Assembly (NCBI GenBank): GCA_947473305.1
Contig: CANJCB010000001.1
Location: forward strand, 220,182 to 284,181
Origin: Rhodospirillales bacterium
GTDB taxonomy: Bacteria > Pseudomonadota > Alphaproteobacteria > ATCC43930 > CGMCC-115725
Direction: 5' to 3'
DNA: 64,000 nucleotides
The notes beneath the pieces are model-generated. The model did not search any database and was not told where the DNA came from. It worked only from the letters and a program-made list of their open reading frames with translations. A program made the translations under genes and the position numbers. Positions 56,832 through 64,000 of this stretch are shown piece after piece (within the stretch, counting starts at the first letter, position 1; each line of letters begins with the position of its first letter).

Positions 56832-59464
56832 TCGAGCCGCGCCAGAGCGGCGCGAACCCGCGCGAGCGCCTCCATCATTTCCGCCTGACGCGCGCGCTGT
56901 TCATCCACCACTTCGGGCTTGGCCTTGGCGATGAATTGCTCGTTGCCAAGCTTCTTCGCGATCCGGTCGAGATCGGCCTCGAGCGTCTCCGCCTCCTTGG
57001 TGAGGCGGGCGCGCTCCTTCCCCACATCGATAGCGCCGGCAAGGTCGAGGAAGAGGGTGGCACCCTCGACCACCACCTGGACGGCCTTCTGAGGTTCGCC
57101 CTTGTCCGCATCGATGTCCGAAAGCCGCGCCAAACGCCGGATCAGGTCCCGATGCGTGGCAAGCCGCTGGCGGATCGTCGCATCGGCATCCTTCATGAAG
57201 GCCGCGATTTCCGCGCTCGGCGGGACATTCGCTTCGAGGCGGGCGGCGCGGATCTGCGTGATGAGGCGCACAACCCAGCCCATCTCGGCAAGCGCCGCCG
57301 CGTCCCCCTCGGGAAAGCTCGGCCAGCGGGCGGAGATGAGGCGCCCCGCATCGGCGCCTGCGAAGTGCTCCCAAAGCTCTTCCGTCAGGAAAGGCATGAT
57401 CGGATGCAGGAGGTGGACGATCTGCTCCAGCACCCAGGCCGTCATGGCGCGGGTCTCGGATTTCGCCGCCGGATCGTCGCCCAGCAGGATCGGCTTGGTG
57501 AATTCCAGGTACCAGTCGCAGAAGCTGCCCCAGGCGAACTGGTAGAGGACGTTGGCGGCCTCGTTGAACTTGAATTCTTCGATCGCGGTCGAGACCTGAC
57601 GACCCGCTTCCGCCAAGGCGCCGGCGATCCAGCGATTGACCGTGAGACGCGCCGAGGCCGGATCGAAACCCTCCACCCGGACGCAGCTGTTCATCTCGGC
57701 GTAGCGGGCGGCGTTCCAGAGCTTGGTTGCGAAGTTCCGATAGCCCTCGACCCGCGACTCGGCGAGCTTGATGTCCCTGCCCTGCGCGGCCAGGGCCGAC
57801 AGGGTGAAGCGCAGCGCGTCGCAGCCGTATTTGCCGATGAGGTCCAGAGGATCGATGATGTTCCCCTTGGACTTCGACATCTTCTGGCCCTTCTCGTCGC
57901 GGACCAGGGCGTGGATATAGACGGTGCGGAAGGGCACATCGCCCATGAAGCGGCAGCCCATCATCATCATCCGGGCGACCCAGAAGAAGATGATGTCGAA
58001 ACCGGTGACCAGCACGTCGGTCGGATAATAGCGCTCGACCTCTGCCGTCTTTTCGGGCCATCCCAAGGTCGAAAAAGGCCAGAGAGCCGAGGAGAACCAG
58101 GTATCGAGCACATCCGGGTCGCGGCGTAGCTCGACCGGCTTGCCGAATTTGGCCTCAGCCGCGGCCAGCGCCGCCGCTTCCGTTTCCTCGACGAAGATAG
58201 AGCCTTCCGGCCCATACCAGGCCGGGATCTGATGGCCCCACCAGATCTGGCGGGAAATGCACCAGGGCTGGATGTTGCGCATCCATTCGAAGAAGGTGTT
58301 TTCCCAGGATTTGGGCACGAAGACGGTCTTGCCCGTCTCCACCGCCTCGATGGGGGCTTTCGCCAGCGTCGCGGCGTCGCAATACCATTGGTCGGTGAGC
58401 CAGGGCTCGATCACCACGCCGGAACGGTCGCCATAGGGCACCATGAGCACGTGGTCGTCGATCTTCTCGACGAGGTCCAAAGCTTCGAGATCGGCGATGA
58501 CCCGTTTGCGCACCACGAAACGGTCGAGCCCGCGATAGGCTTCCGGAGCCTCGTCGTTGAGATGGGCGTTCAGGTCGAAAACATTGATCCGCGCCAGATT
58601 ATGGCGGCGTCCAACCTCGAAGTCGTTGAAATCATGGGCCGGCGTGATCTTGACCGCGCCGCTGCCCGTCTCGGGGTCGGCGTATTCGTCGGCCACGATG
58701 GGAATGCGGCGGCCAACCAGCGGCAGGATCGCATGCTTGCCGACGAGGTCCTTGTAGCGCTCGTCGTCGGGATGCACCGCGATGCCGGTATCGCCGAGCA
58801 TGGTTTCGGGCCGGGTCGTCGCCACGACGATGAAGCGGCCTTCCTCGCCCTCCACCGGATAGCGGAAATACCAGAGCTTACCCTTGGTCTCGCGGCTTTC
58901 GACCTCAAGGTCGGAAATCGCGGTATGGAGTTTGGGATCCCAGTTCACGAGCCGCTTGTCGCGGTAGATGAGCCCCGCCTTGTGAAGCTCCACGAAAACC
59001 TTCCGCACAGCAACGGAAAGCCCTTCGTCCATGGTGAAGCGCTCGCGACCCCAATCGGGCGACGCGCCCAACGAGCGAAGCTGCCGGGTAATCGTCCCTC
59101 CCGATTCGCCCTTCCAGCGCCAGACCCGCTCGATGAAAGCGTCGCGGCCGAGCTTGTGGCGGTTGGACTGCTCCTGCTCCAGCTGGCGTTCGACCACCAT
59201 CTGGGTGGCGATGCCGGCATGATCGGTGCCGGGCTGCCAGAGGGCATCCCTGCCCTGCATCCGGCGATAGCGGATCAGGATATCCTGCAGGGTGAAAGTC
59301 AGTGCGTGCCCCATGTGCAGGCTGCCCGTCACATTAGGCGGCGGCATCATGATCGAATAGGGTTGCGCCGAAGACTCCGGATGCGCGGCGAAGGCGCCCG
59401 AGCTTTCCCAGAGCGCGTAGAATTTCGCCTCGATCTCGGCGGGTCGGTAAGTCTTGTCCAGCAT
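56828..59464 (-). CDS. valS: Valine--tRNA ligase
   Basis: The class I synthetase has 878 residues. Motifs are PPPNVTGSLHMGHALTF (HIGH type) and GQKMSKSKGNIIDP (KMSKS). The editing domain is between them, and the C-terminal coiled-coil arm (residues about 810-878) is present. It starts at 59464, upstream of epmB, with popZ 95 bases before it. Confidence 0.98.
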   Translation of the reverse strand: MLDKTYRPAEIEAKFYALWESSGAFAAHPESSAQPYSIMMPPPNVTGSLHMGHALTFTLQDILIRYRRMQGRDALWQPGTDHAGIATQMVVERQLEQEQSNRHKLGRDAFIERVWRWKGESGGTITRQLRSLGASPDWGRERFTMDEGLSVAVRKVFVELHKAGLIYRDKRLVNWDPKLHTAISDLEVESRETKGKLWYFRYPVEGEEGRFIVVATTRPETMLGDTGIAVHPDDERYKDLVGKHAILPLVGRRIPIVADEYADPETGSGAVKITPAHDFNDFEVGRRHNLARINVFDLNAHLNDEAPEAYRGLDRFVVRKRVIADLEALDLVEKIDDHVLMVPYGDRSGVVIEPWLTDQWYCDAATLAKAPIEAVETGKTVFVPKSWENTFFEWMRNIQPWCISRQIWWGHQIPAWYGPEGSIFVEETEAAALAAAEAKFGKPVELRRDPDVLDTWFSSALWPFSTLGWPEKTAEVERYYPTDVLVTGFDIIFFWVARMMMMGCRFMGDVPFRTVYIHALVRDEKGQKMSKSKGNIIDPLDLIGKYGCDALRFTLSALAAQGRDIKLAESRVEGYRNFATKLWNAARYAEMNSCVRVEGFDPASARLTVNRWIAGALAEAGRQVSTAIEEFKFNEAANVLYQFAWGSFCDWYLEFTKPILLGDDPAAKSETRAMTAWVLEQIVHLLHPIMPFLTEELWEHFAGADAGRLISARWPSFPEGDAAALAEMGWVVRLITQIRAARLEANVPPSAEIAAFMKDADATIRQRLATHRDLIRRLARLSDIDADKGEPQKAVQVVVEGATLFLDLAGAIDVGKERARLTKEAETLEADLDRIAKKLGNEQFIAKAKPEVVDEQRARQAEMMEALARVRAALARLE

Positions 59465-59559
59465 CGCTGAACCGTCCTCTAAAGGAATTGGCTACGTAAG
59501 GGTAAGGCGCGGCCCGCGCACCTCAAGGGGATAGAACGAAGCGGTCGGCGAGAGGCCGT

Positions 59560-60159
59560 TTAACGACCCTGGGCCTCGCGAACCATCCGGGCTATCTCAT
59601 CCTGTACAAGACGCTGTACCAGCCGTGGCAGGTTCTCGTCGAGCCAATCCTTGAGCAAGGGCCGCAGAAGCTCCCGCGTGAGGTCTTCCAGCGTCTTGTT
59701 CGCGGCGCCCAAAGGCAGTTCGCGCGCCCGGTTCATCGCCGACAGTTCCGACAGGGCGGCAACCGAGGCCGAGGCGGTGGACGAAGAAACCAGCCTTTCG
59801 AGCATATCCACCGAAGGTTCCGGCTCCGGCATTTCGAAGCGGGGACGCGGCGGCGGAGGCGGCGGCTCCGGATCGAGGCTGAAGGGCGAGGGGTCGTCGG
59901 GAACGACCTCGGTCAGTTCCAGAACCTCGTCCTCGATGGGCATCATCGCGATCGGCGGCGGCGGTGGTGGCGCCACAGGCGGAGGGGGCGGTGGTGGTGG
60001 GGGGGGCGCTATCGGCGGAGGTGGCGGCGGCTCGGGCGCAGCCTCGGGCTCCGCGGCCTTGGCCTCGGCCGCAGGCTCGCCGTCTTCAGCGATGATTCGC
60101 CGAATGGAGGCAAGAATCTCCTCCATCGACGGTTCGTGTTGACCCTTAGTTTCCGACAT
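59560..60159 (-). CDS. popZ: Polar organising protein PopZ (DUF2497)
   Basis: The product has 199 residues with the three-part PopZ layout: N-terminal helix EPSMEEILASIRRIIAED (residues 9-26) that binds client proteins, a long disordered acidic-proline linker (about 35-115, with runs of up to ten prolines), and C-terminal oligomerisation helices LLRPLLKDWLDENLPRLVQR. PopZ forms the polar matrix that anchors the chromosome centromere by ParB. The linker has far more proline than in Caulobacter. It is next to valS, as in many alphaproteobacteria. Confidence 0.93.
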   Translation of the reverse strand: MSETKGQHEPSMEEILASIRRIIAEDGEPAAEAKAAEPEAAPEPPPPPPIAPPPPPPPPPPVAPPPPPPIAMMPIEDEVLELTEVVPDDPSPFSLDPEPPPPPPRPRFEMPEPEPSVDMLERLVSSSTASASVAALSELSAMNRARELPLGAANKTLEDLTRELLRPLLKDWLDENLPRLVQRLVQDEIARMVREAQGR

Positions 60160-60178
60160 CAGTTCCGACCGCGGTCCT

Positions 60179-60204
60179 CTTCCCGAAAATTACGATACGG
60201 GAAG
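60179..60204. promoter_or_regulatory. Inverted repeat in the popZ leader
   Basis: CTTCCCG (60179-60185) and CGGGAAG (60198-60204) form a perfect 7-bp inverted repeat with a 12-base AT-rich spacer, about 20 bases before the popZ ATG. It could be an operator or an RNA hairpin near the ribosome site. No T-run follows. Confidence 0.3.
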
Positions 60205-60254
60205 ATAGTTAAAAATTCTAGTCGAACACAGTGACGGTGGACTTAGCGACAATC

Positions 60255-61607
60255 CTAGTCCTCGGAGCCAAATCCCAGCCACTTGTTCCGAACGCTCCGA
60301 TAGTGGCGATCCATATCGTAAGCTTGGACAGGCAGCTTCAGATCGTTGACGTTCATCCGGCCGATCTGCTGGGTCAGATCGAATTGGGCGATGGCAAGAT
60401 CATGCTGCGCGGTCGTCAACTGGCCGCGAGCATTGAAGAGTTCCTGCTCGGCATTGAGCACGTCGAGAATTGTGCGGGAGCCGACCTGCTGTTCCTGGCG
60501 AGTGCCTTCGAGCGCGATTTCAGAGGCGCGAATATTGGCCTGGAGCGACCGGATGCTTGCCGAGACCGACTGGATTGTTTCCCAATCCCTCGCCGCAGCC
60601 TGGATCGCCTGCCGGCGCGCATCGTCCAACTGGCCCTGACGTTGCCCCACCACCTGCTGCGCCTGGCGGGTTTGCGAATAGATCGAACCGGCCTCGTAGA
60701 GCGGGATGGTCACGCGGGCGACCAAGGAGGCCTGAGAGACGTAGCGGCCATTGGTATTGCTCTCGTCGGCCTTATTGAGATCGCCGATGAGGTTGAGGTT
60801 GGGCAACAGAAGGGCACGCGTCGCGTCGACCGTATCCTCCGCCGCCTTGGCGTTGTACATGGCGACGATCACGCCCTTGTTATTGCTGGTCGCGAGCGAG
60901 ATCGCCTCTTCCTTGGTCGCCGGGATCGGCGGCTGGAGTTCGGGGACATCAAGTCGCGGTGGAAGATGGCCGACCGCGCGCTCGTAGTTGGCGCGGCTGT
61001 TCTGGAGATTGCCTTCGGAGATCGTGCGTTGGGCGGTTGCGTTCGCCAGGCGGGATTCGGATTGCGCGACGTCCGTCCGGGTGACTTCGCCGACGCGGAA
61101 CTCGTCGTTCACGGCTTCGAGCTGCCGGCGCAGGACCTGCTCGTTGTTGATATTGAGAGCCACCAGGTTCTGATCGCGGACCACGTCGAGATAGGCCTGC
61201 GCGACCGAGAACATGATCGCCGCCTCCGTCGCCAAAGTCTGGGCCCGCTGCGCCTGGACCGAATTTTCCGCGGCCCGGACCTGGGCCGTCGTGCGGCCGC
61301 CCTGATAGAGGTTCTGGGTGATATTCAGGTCGAGGTTCTTGGGCTGGAGGGTGGTATGGGCCGGCGTCGGCGTCTGCCACGTCCTATTGAGGCCCTGTGA
61401 CCCCGTGAATTGCACGGTCGGCCGCCAGCCGGAAGTCGCTTGAGACACGCCTTCATTCGTCTGCCGCAACACGGCGCGCTGTGTCTGGATCTGCGGATTG
61501 GTCTGATAGGCTTCCGCCAGGGCTTCTTCGAGGGTTTCCGCTGCTGCAGGCCCTCCATGAACCACAAGACCGCAGATCGCACAGGTCGCAAGAAGCCAAT
61601 GACGCAT
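60255..61607 (-). CDS. tolC: TolC family outer-membrane channel
   Basis: The product has 450 residues with a signal peptide (about 1-23, cleavage in AAAETLEE) and the two TolC repeats: EALAEAYQTNPQIQTQRAVL and, in the second half, ISLATSNNKGVIVAMYNAK. Alternating coiled-coil helices would form the periplasmic tunnel. It is the outer-membrane part of a type I secretion or efflux system. No adaptor or ABC/RND pump gene is adjacent. Its ATG overlaps the rhodanese stop as TGATG, an unusual coupling for an outer-membrane protein. Confidence 0.93.
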   Translation of the reverse strand: MRHWLLATCAICGLVVHGGPAAAETLEEALAEAYQTNPQIQTQRAVLRQTNEGVSQATSGWRPTVQFTGSQGLNRTWQTPTPAHTTLQPKNLDLNITQNLYQGGRTTAQVRAAENSVQAQRAQTLATEAAIMFSVAQAYLDVVRDQNLVALNINNEQVLRRQLEAVNDEFRVGEVTRTDVAQSESRLANATAQRTISEGNLQNSRANYERAVGHLPPRLDVPELQPPIPATKEEAISLATSNNKGVIVAMYNAKAAEDTVDATRALLLPNLNLIGDLNKADESNTNGRYVSQASLVARVTIPLYEAGSIYSQTRQAQQVVGQRQGQLDDARRQAIQAAARDWETIQSVSASIRSLQANIRASEIALEGTRQEQQVGSRTILDVLNAEQELFNARGQLTTAQHDLAIAQFDLTQQIGRMNVNDLKLPVQAYDMDRHYRSVRNKWLGFGSED

Positions 61608-61945
61608 CAGTAAGTCCTCATCGAGCTATCGATCTTGCGAGCCCAGGCATCGACCCCGCCCCGCAAGCTTACGGCATTGCCGAAACCATGATTGCGCAAC
61701 CATACGGTCGCACGCTGGCTTCGCATCCCCAAATGACACACCACCACGAGAAGACCGTCCTTCGGCAGCTCTTTCAGCCGCCCCGGAAGATTGATCATCG
61801 GCACATCGACGCTGTCGGAAAAGCGGCAAATATCGAGTTCCCAATCCTCGCGGATATCGAGCAGCGTGACCTTGGAGCCGGTCTTTTGCTTTTGATCGAG
61901 GTCGTCGATCCCGATCTCGACCGGCAATCCGAAACTGCTGCTCAA
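61607..61945 (-). CDS. Rhodanese-like domain protein
   Basis: The product is 112 residues of a single rhodanese domain with the active-site loop CHLGMRS (C70) and LLDIREDWELDIC before it. Such proteins transfer sulfane sulfur; the acceptor is unknown. The start is a TTG at 61945 that shares TTGA with the pcm-like stop. The same order (Pcm-like, rhodanese, TolC) recurs in alphaproteobacteria, so the trio is probably one operon. Confidence 0.88.
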   Translation of the reverse strand: MSSSFGLPVEIGIDDLDQKQKTGSKVTLLDIREDWELDICRFSDSVDVPMINLPGRLKELPKDGLLVVVCHLGMRSQRATVWLRNHGFGNAVSLRGGVDAWARKIDSSMRTY

Positions 61946-62598
61946 AATACGAAGCTCGGTTCGGCCGCGAAGCTCTTGAGCGCAGGGGTCGCGGCGTCGA
62001 AGATCACGCGGCGCGACATGACGCCACCGAGCCGCGTCATCAAGACCGCCCGCCCCTGGCCGCCGGGTTCCCTGAGAACCGTGACCAGACGCCCCCCTTC
62101 GACCAGCTGGCTGGCGAGCTGTTCCGGAACGGCTTCCACCGCTCCCTCGATCAGGATGACGTCATAGGGCCCCTGCGCCGGGGAGCCTTCCGCGAGGTTG
62201 GCTTGCACCACGGTAACGCCGGCGCAACCCATGTCGTTGAGCTTGTCGGAGGCCGCACGGGCAAGCGCCGCATCTTCCTCCACCGCGACCACGCTCTGCG
62301 CAAGACGCGACAGGAGGGCGGCGCCATAGCCCATGCCGCATCCCACATCGAGCGCCCGATGCCCCTTCCCGATAGCGGCGGCCTGAAGCAGGCGCGCGAG
62401 CACCATGGGCTCCATCATGTAGCGGGAAGGCGCGAGCCTCACGTCCTCGTCAACATAGGCGACACCCTTCAGGCCTTCCGGCACGAAGGTCTCGCGCGGC
62501 ACGGCGAGGAACGCATCGACCACGGCCTGATCGGTCACCTTATTGGTGCGAAGCTGACTTTCCACCATATGGAGGCGCGCGGCTGCATAGTCGGTCAT
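61942..62598 (-). CDS. pcm: Second protein-L-isoaspartate O-methyltransferase-like protein
   Basis: The product has 218 residues of the PCMT fold. LDVGCGMGYGAALLSRLAQ is the SAM loop and YDVILIEGAVEAVPEQL the fourth strand. The Pcm substrate loop is changed: instead of GHNQTIS this paralogue has RLAPSRYMMEP, so isoaspartate repair is not assured. It heads a likely operon with the rhodanese and TolC genes. Confidence 0.85.
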   Translation of the reverse strand: MTDYAAARLHMVESQLRTNKVTDQAVVDAFLAVPRETFVPEGLKGVAYVDEDVRLAPSRYMMEPMVLARLLQAAAIGKGHRALDVGCGMGYGAALLSRLAQSVVAVEEDAALARAASDKLNDMGCAGVTVVQANLAEGSPAQGPYDVILIEGAVEAVPEQLASQLVEGGRLVTVLREPGGQGRAVLMTRLGGVMSRRVIFDAATPALKSFAAEPSFVF

Positions 62599-62665
62599 CG
62601 AGCCATCTTATCCCGAGGGGTTAGGAGATGCCGCCGTTTTATATCGTTGCAGGACGTCGAAAACA

Positions 62666-62683
62666 ATCTCGCATCCGCGAGAT
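62666..62683 (-). promoter_or_regulatory. Terminator-like hairpin upstream of the pcm-like gene
   Basis: On the minus strand ATCTCGC-GGAT-GCGAGAT is a perfect 7-bp stem with a 4-base loop, followed by TGTTTTCG. It lies 68 bases before the pcm-like start with no minus-strand gene before it, so it would act on a leader transcript, or as a DNA operator. Confidence 0.35.
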
Positions 62684-62722
62684 GCCGTTGATTAAGCATG
62701 TTTCACGGAAGCTCTATGCTCC

Positions 62723-62751
62723 TTGACCCCCGTCATCGCGGGGAATATATC
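62723..62751 (+). promoter_or_regulatory. Promoter of tRNA-Cys
   Basis: TTGACC (62723-62728), a 17-base spacer, and TATATC (62746-62751) precede the tRNA by 16 bases. The bases after the -10 are GC-rich (TCCGCGG), the discriminator type expected of stable-RNA promoters under stringent control. A CCCCG/CGGGG inverted repeat occupies the spacer. Confidence 0.65.
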
Positions 62752-62767
62752 TCCGCGGCACTTTTCC

Positions 62768-62841
62768 GGCCGGATGGCAGAGTGGTTATGCAGAGGACTG
62801 CAAATCCTCGTACAGCGGTTCGATTCCGCTTTCGGCCTCCA
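62768..62841 (+). tRNA. tRNA-Cys (GCA)
   Basis: The 74-base cloverleaf has acceptor GGCCGGA pairing with TTCGGCC, a D-arm with GGTTA, anticodon loop CTGCAAA with GCA at 62800-62802, a T-arm with GGTTCGATTCC, and an encoded CCA. Discriminator U73 is the base required by cysteinyl-tRNA synthetase. Confidence 0.97.
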
Positions 62842-62864
62842 TCTTTCCCCAGGTGGGCAAAGAT
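62841..62864 (+). terminator. Hairpin directly after tRNA-Cys
   Basis: ATCTTT and AAAGAT with inner CCC/GGG pairs form a stem with one mismatch right at the tRNA 3' end. There is no T-run, so it may guide 3' processing rather than terminate. Confidence 0.4.
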
Positions 62865-63011
62865 ATCCCCCGTCCCGGCCCAGGCATTTCCCTGAAGTCG
62901 CGCGACGCCAGCACTTTGATCTTCCTATTTATTTCTAAATAAGCGTGGCTTAAGCCCCGCCCTCTAGCCTCGGCCATGGAAGATCATTGGTGCCGCGGAA
63001 GATCGGGTCCT

Positions 63012-63323
63012 ATGGACAGGGAAAAACTGCGCAAGGATATGTTGAACCGCCTCCTGCCGCGGCGTCACGAAACCGCGCGCATCGACGACGCGCTCTTGCG
63101 ATTGGAGATCGGCTTGTCGGACGCGACGAAATGCCCGATATGCTTTTACCTTCACGGCAGGGAAGCCGTGATGGTCCGCGTGAATTCGCCGATCGGCCAG
63201 ATGGGCTGCGGATACGAGGAAAGAGGGACCGCGTCAACGATGGTGGCTGACGGCCAAGTTTATGGATTTCCCCTCCCTCCTTGGAGGCGCGGCCCTCCGT
63301 CGAAATCCCCTCAACCTCTGTGA
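63012..63323 (+). CDS. Small hypothetical protein, uncertain
   Basis: A 103-residue frame from the ATG at 63012 begins MDREKLRKDMLNRLLPRRHE and continues with a helix and CPICFYLHGREAVMV. I do not recognise it. The first 80 codons have GC-rich third positions, as expected for a gene. The last 20 are proline/arginine-rich and look non-coding, so the end may be degraded. An AT-rich palindrome (TTATTT-CT-AAATAA, 62929-62942) lies in its upstream region. An in-frame ATG at 62976 is an alternative. Confidence 0.35.
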   Translation: MDREKLRKDMLNRLLPRRHETARIDDALLRLEIGLSDATKCPICFYLHGREAVMVRVNSPIGQMGCGYEERGTASTMVADGQVYGFPLPPWRRGPPSKSPQPL

Positions 63324-63401
63324 CAAATAGGATCGCTTCCCGGAGGTCATCCGGAGGTTCCGCGATTTCCCGGTAACGTCACCGGCACGGATTTCAAGGG
63401 C

Positions 63402-63430
63402 TTGAGAACGCTCACGGGGGCTGATATAAG
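63402..63430 (+). promoter_or_regulatory. Promoter of tRNA-Asn
   Basis: TTGAGA (63402-63407), 17 bases, then TATAAG (63425-63430) is a near-consensus promoter followed by a GC-rich discriminator (GCCGCTCC). Transcription would begin about 57 bases before the tRNA, leaving a short 5' leader to be removed. Confidence 0.7.
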
Positions 63431-63493
63431 GCCGCTCCTGCTTGCGGAACGGCAATGCAGGGGTTGGCCGATGGCTTGTCTTTCGGCCTCTGA

Positions 63494-63569
63494 TCCCTGG
63501 TAGCTCAGCTGGTAGAGCACGCGACTGTTAATCGCTAGGTCGTTGGTTCGAGTCCAACCCAGGGAGCCA
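63494..63569 (+). tRNA. tRNA-Asn (GTT)
   Basis: The 76-base cloverleaf has acceptor TCCCTGG pairing with CCAGGGA, D-arm AGCTCAGCTGGTAGAGCA, anticodon loop with GTT at 63527-63529, T-arm GGTTCGAGTCC, discriminator G and an encoded CCA. Confidence 0.98.
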
Positions 63570-63577
63570 ATATAATG

Positions 63578-63616
63578 AGGGGGTTAGGCGAGAAATTGCC
63601 TAACCCCTTTCTTTTT
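63578..63616 (+). terminator. Intrinsic terminator of tRNA-Asn
   Basis: A perfect 10-bp stem, GGGGTTAGGC (63580-63589) and GCCTAACCCC (63598-63607), has an 8-base loop and is followed by TTTCTTTTT. It starts about 10 bases after the tRNA. Confidence 0.9.
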
Positions 63617-63711
63617 ACATTCGCGCTGGGGCGACAGTTTACGTCCTTCGCCGCGCCCCACTAGATGGAGCGGCGCATGGCATTCAAGTGGGCCGAAACG
63701 TGCCGTCGCCG

Positions 63712-63890
63712 CTACTTCACCCGTTTCCATATCACATGCGCAGAGCCGCCCGAGGCGCCGGTCGCGTTGATGACCTCCATCTTGTCGCCCTGCAGCTTGA
63801 TCGTTCGCGTCTGCGTGGCGCCACTGAAGTTCGGGAACGAACTGTACTCGATCAGAGCCGGCCTTGAGAATCTGAACATCAGGATAAGTG
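63712..63890 (-). pseudogene. C-terminal remnant of a lipocalin-like protein
   Basis: The last 50 or so codons of this frame read IEYSSFPNFSGATQTRTIKL, then GDKMEVINATGASGG and HVIWKRVK before a stop at 63712. This matches the end of the bacterial lipocalin-like (PF13924-type) family. Upstream residues (RFSRPAL) no longer fit, and within 90 bases an IS3-family gene begins on the other strand. The 5' part has been cut off by the insertion; the rest may lie beyond the element. Confidence 0.6.
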
Positions 63891-63938
63891 GAGTTTCTGC
63901 CTGAGCGCGGCCAAGATGGCTGCTGAGCAGGAGAGATG

Positions 63939-64000
63939 ATGAGCAGACGACCACGCCGGAACCACACAGCGGGCTTCAAGGCGAAAGTAGCTTTGGCTGC
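63939..64000 (+). mobile_element. IS3-family element, transposase OrfA start (partial at window edge)
   Basis: From the ATG at 63939 (another ATG at 63936), 20 codons read MSRRPRRNHTAGFKAKVALA, the characteristic helix-turn-helix start of OrfA from IS3-family elements. AGGAGAG precedes it. The element continues past the window. Its left inverted repeat must lie between about 63853 and 63935, but I could not fix it without the other end. Confidence 0.8.

Noticed and set aside
63665..63904. 79-codon plus-strand frame near the right end
   Set aside because: Antisense to the lipocalin-like remnant, which has recognisable family residues; the plus-strand translation has none.

Overview
The window looks like core chromosome of a high-GC alphaproteobacterium, probably Rhodospirillales-like; the genus cannot be read from it. 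Evidence includes a complete hpnABCDEFG hopanoid run, a PopZ polar organiser, a DUF3309 mini-protein, a SapC-family gene, the scpAB-tatBC-serS-surE-pcm-nlpD order, yajC-secD-secF followed by an Mth938-domain gene, and homologues of three mitochondrial complex I assembly factors. Genes are densely packed, and neighbours often share 1 or 4 bases (ATGA, GTGA, TGATG), so much of the window is probably translated from coupled operons.

Layout. 38-9771 (minus): a ChaC-like gene, dxr (MEP isoprenoid pathway), then hpnA-B-C-D-E, shc and hpnG, which together run from isoprenoid precursor to adenosylhopane processing. 9818-21161: mixed genes, including an AEC transporter, murI, a phasin/histone-H1-like protein behind an FNR/FixK-type site, a sapC interrupted by one in-frame stop, a GST and spermidine-synthase-like pair, DUF3309, panB, a TPR-oxygenase, ridA and a candidate structured small RNA with its own terminator. 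21162-34175: coaD-gyrA, a FOXRED1-like oxidoreductase, ssb, a CoA transferase, uvrA-trmFO, an NDUFAF6-like protein, sodB and an NDUFAF3-like protein. 34180-37165: secF, secD, yajC. 37348-50599: a DUF815 ATPase, then a long minus-strand series nlpD-pcm-surE-serS-tatC-tatB-scpB-scpA-M50 protease (frameshifted)-nagZ-SPOR-argS-dgt. 50718-62598: erpA, a short MetE-like protein, xth, an orphan peptide-binding protein, a PagL-like outer-membrane protein, PilZ, an EpmB-like radical SAM enzyme, valS, popZ, a TolC-family channel, a rhodanese and a second Pcm paralogue. 62723-64000: tRNA-Cys and tRNA-Asn with good promoters, a lipocalin-like gene remnant, and the left part of an IS3-family insertion sequence cut by the window edge.

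No phage, CRISPR array, toxin-antitoxin pair or defence island was seen. The observations most worth following are two lightly damaged genes (sapC and the M50 protease), a four-hairpin candidate sRNA with CU-rich anti-Shine-Dalgarno loops, an FNR/FixK-type site before the phasin-like gene, sodB lying between the two complex-I-assembly homologues (one of which lacks a normal start codon), a tat operon without tatA, and a terminator-like hairpin in the gyrA leader.

All assignments come from reading the sequence and recalled family features; no database search was run.
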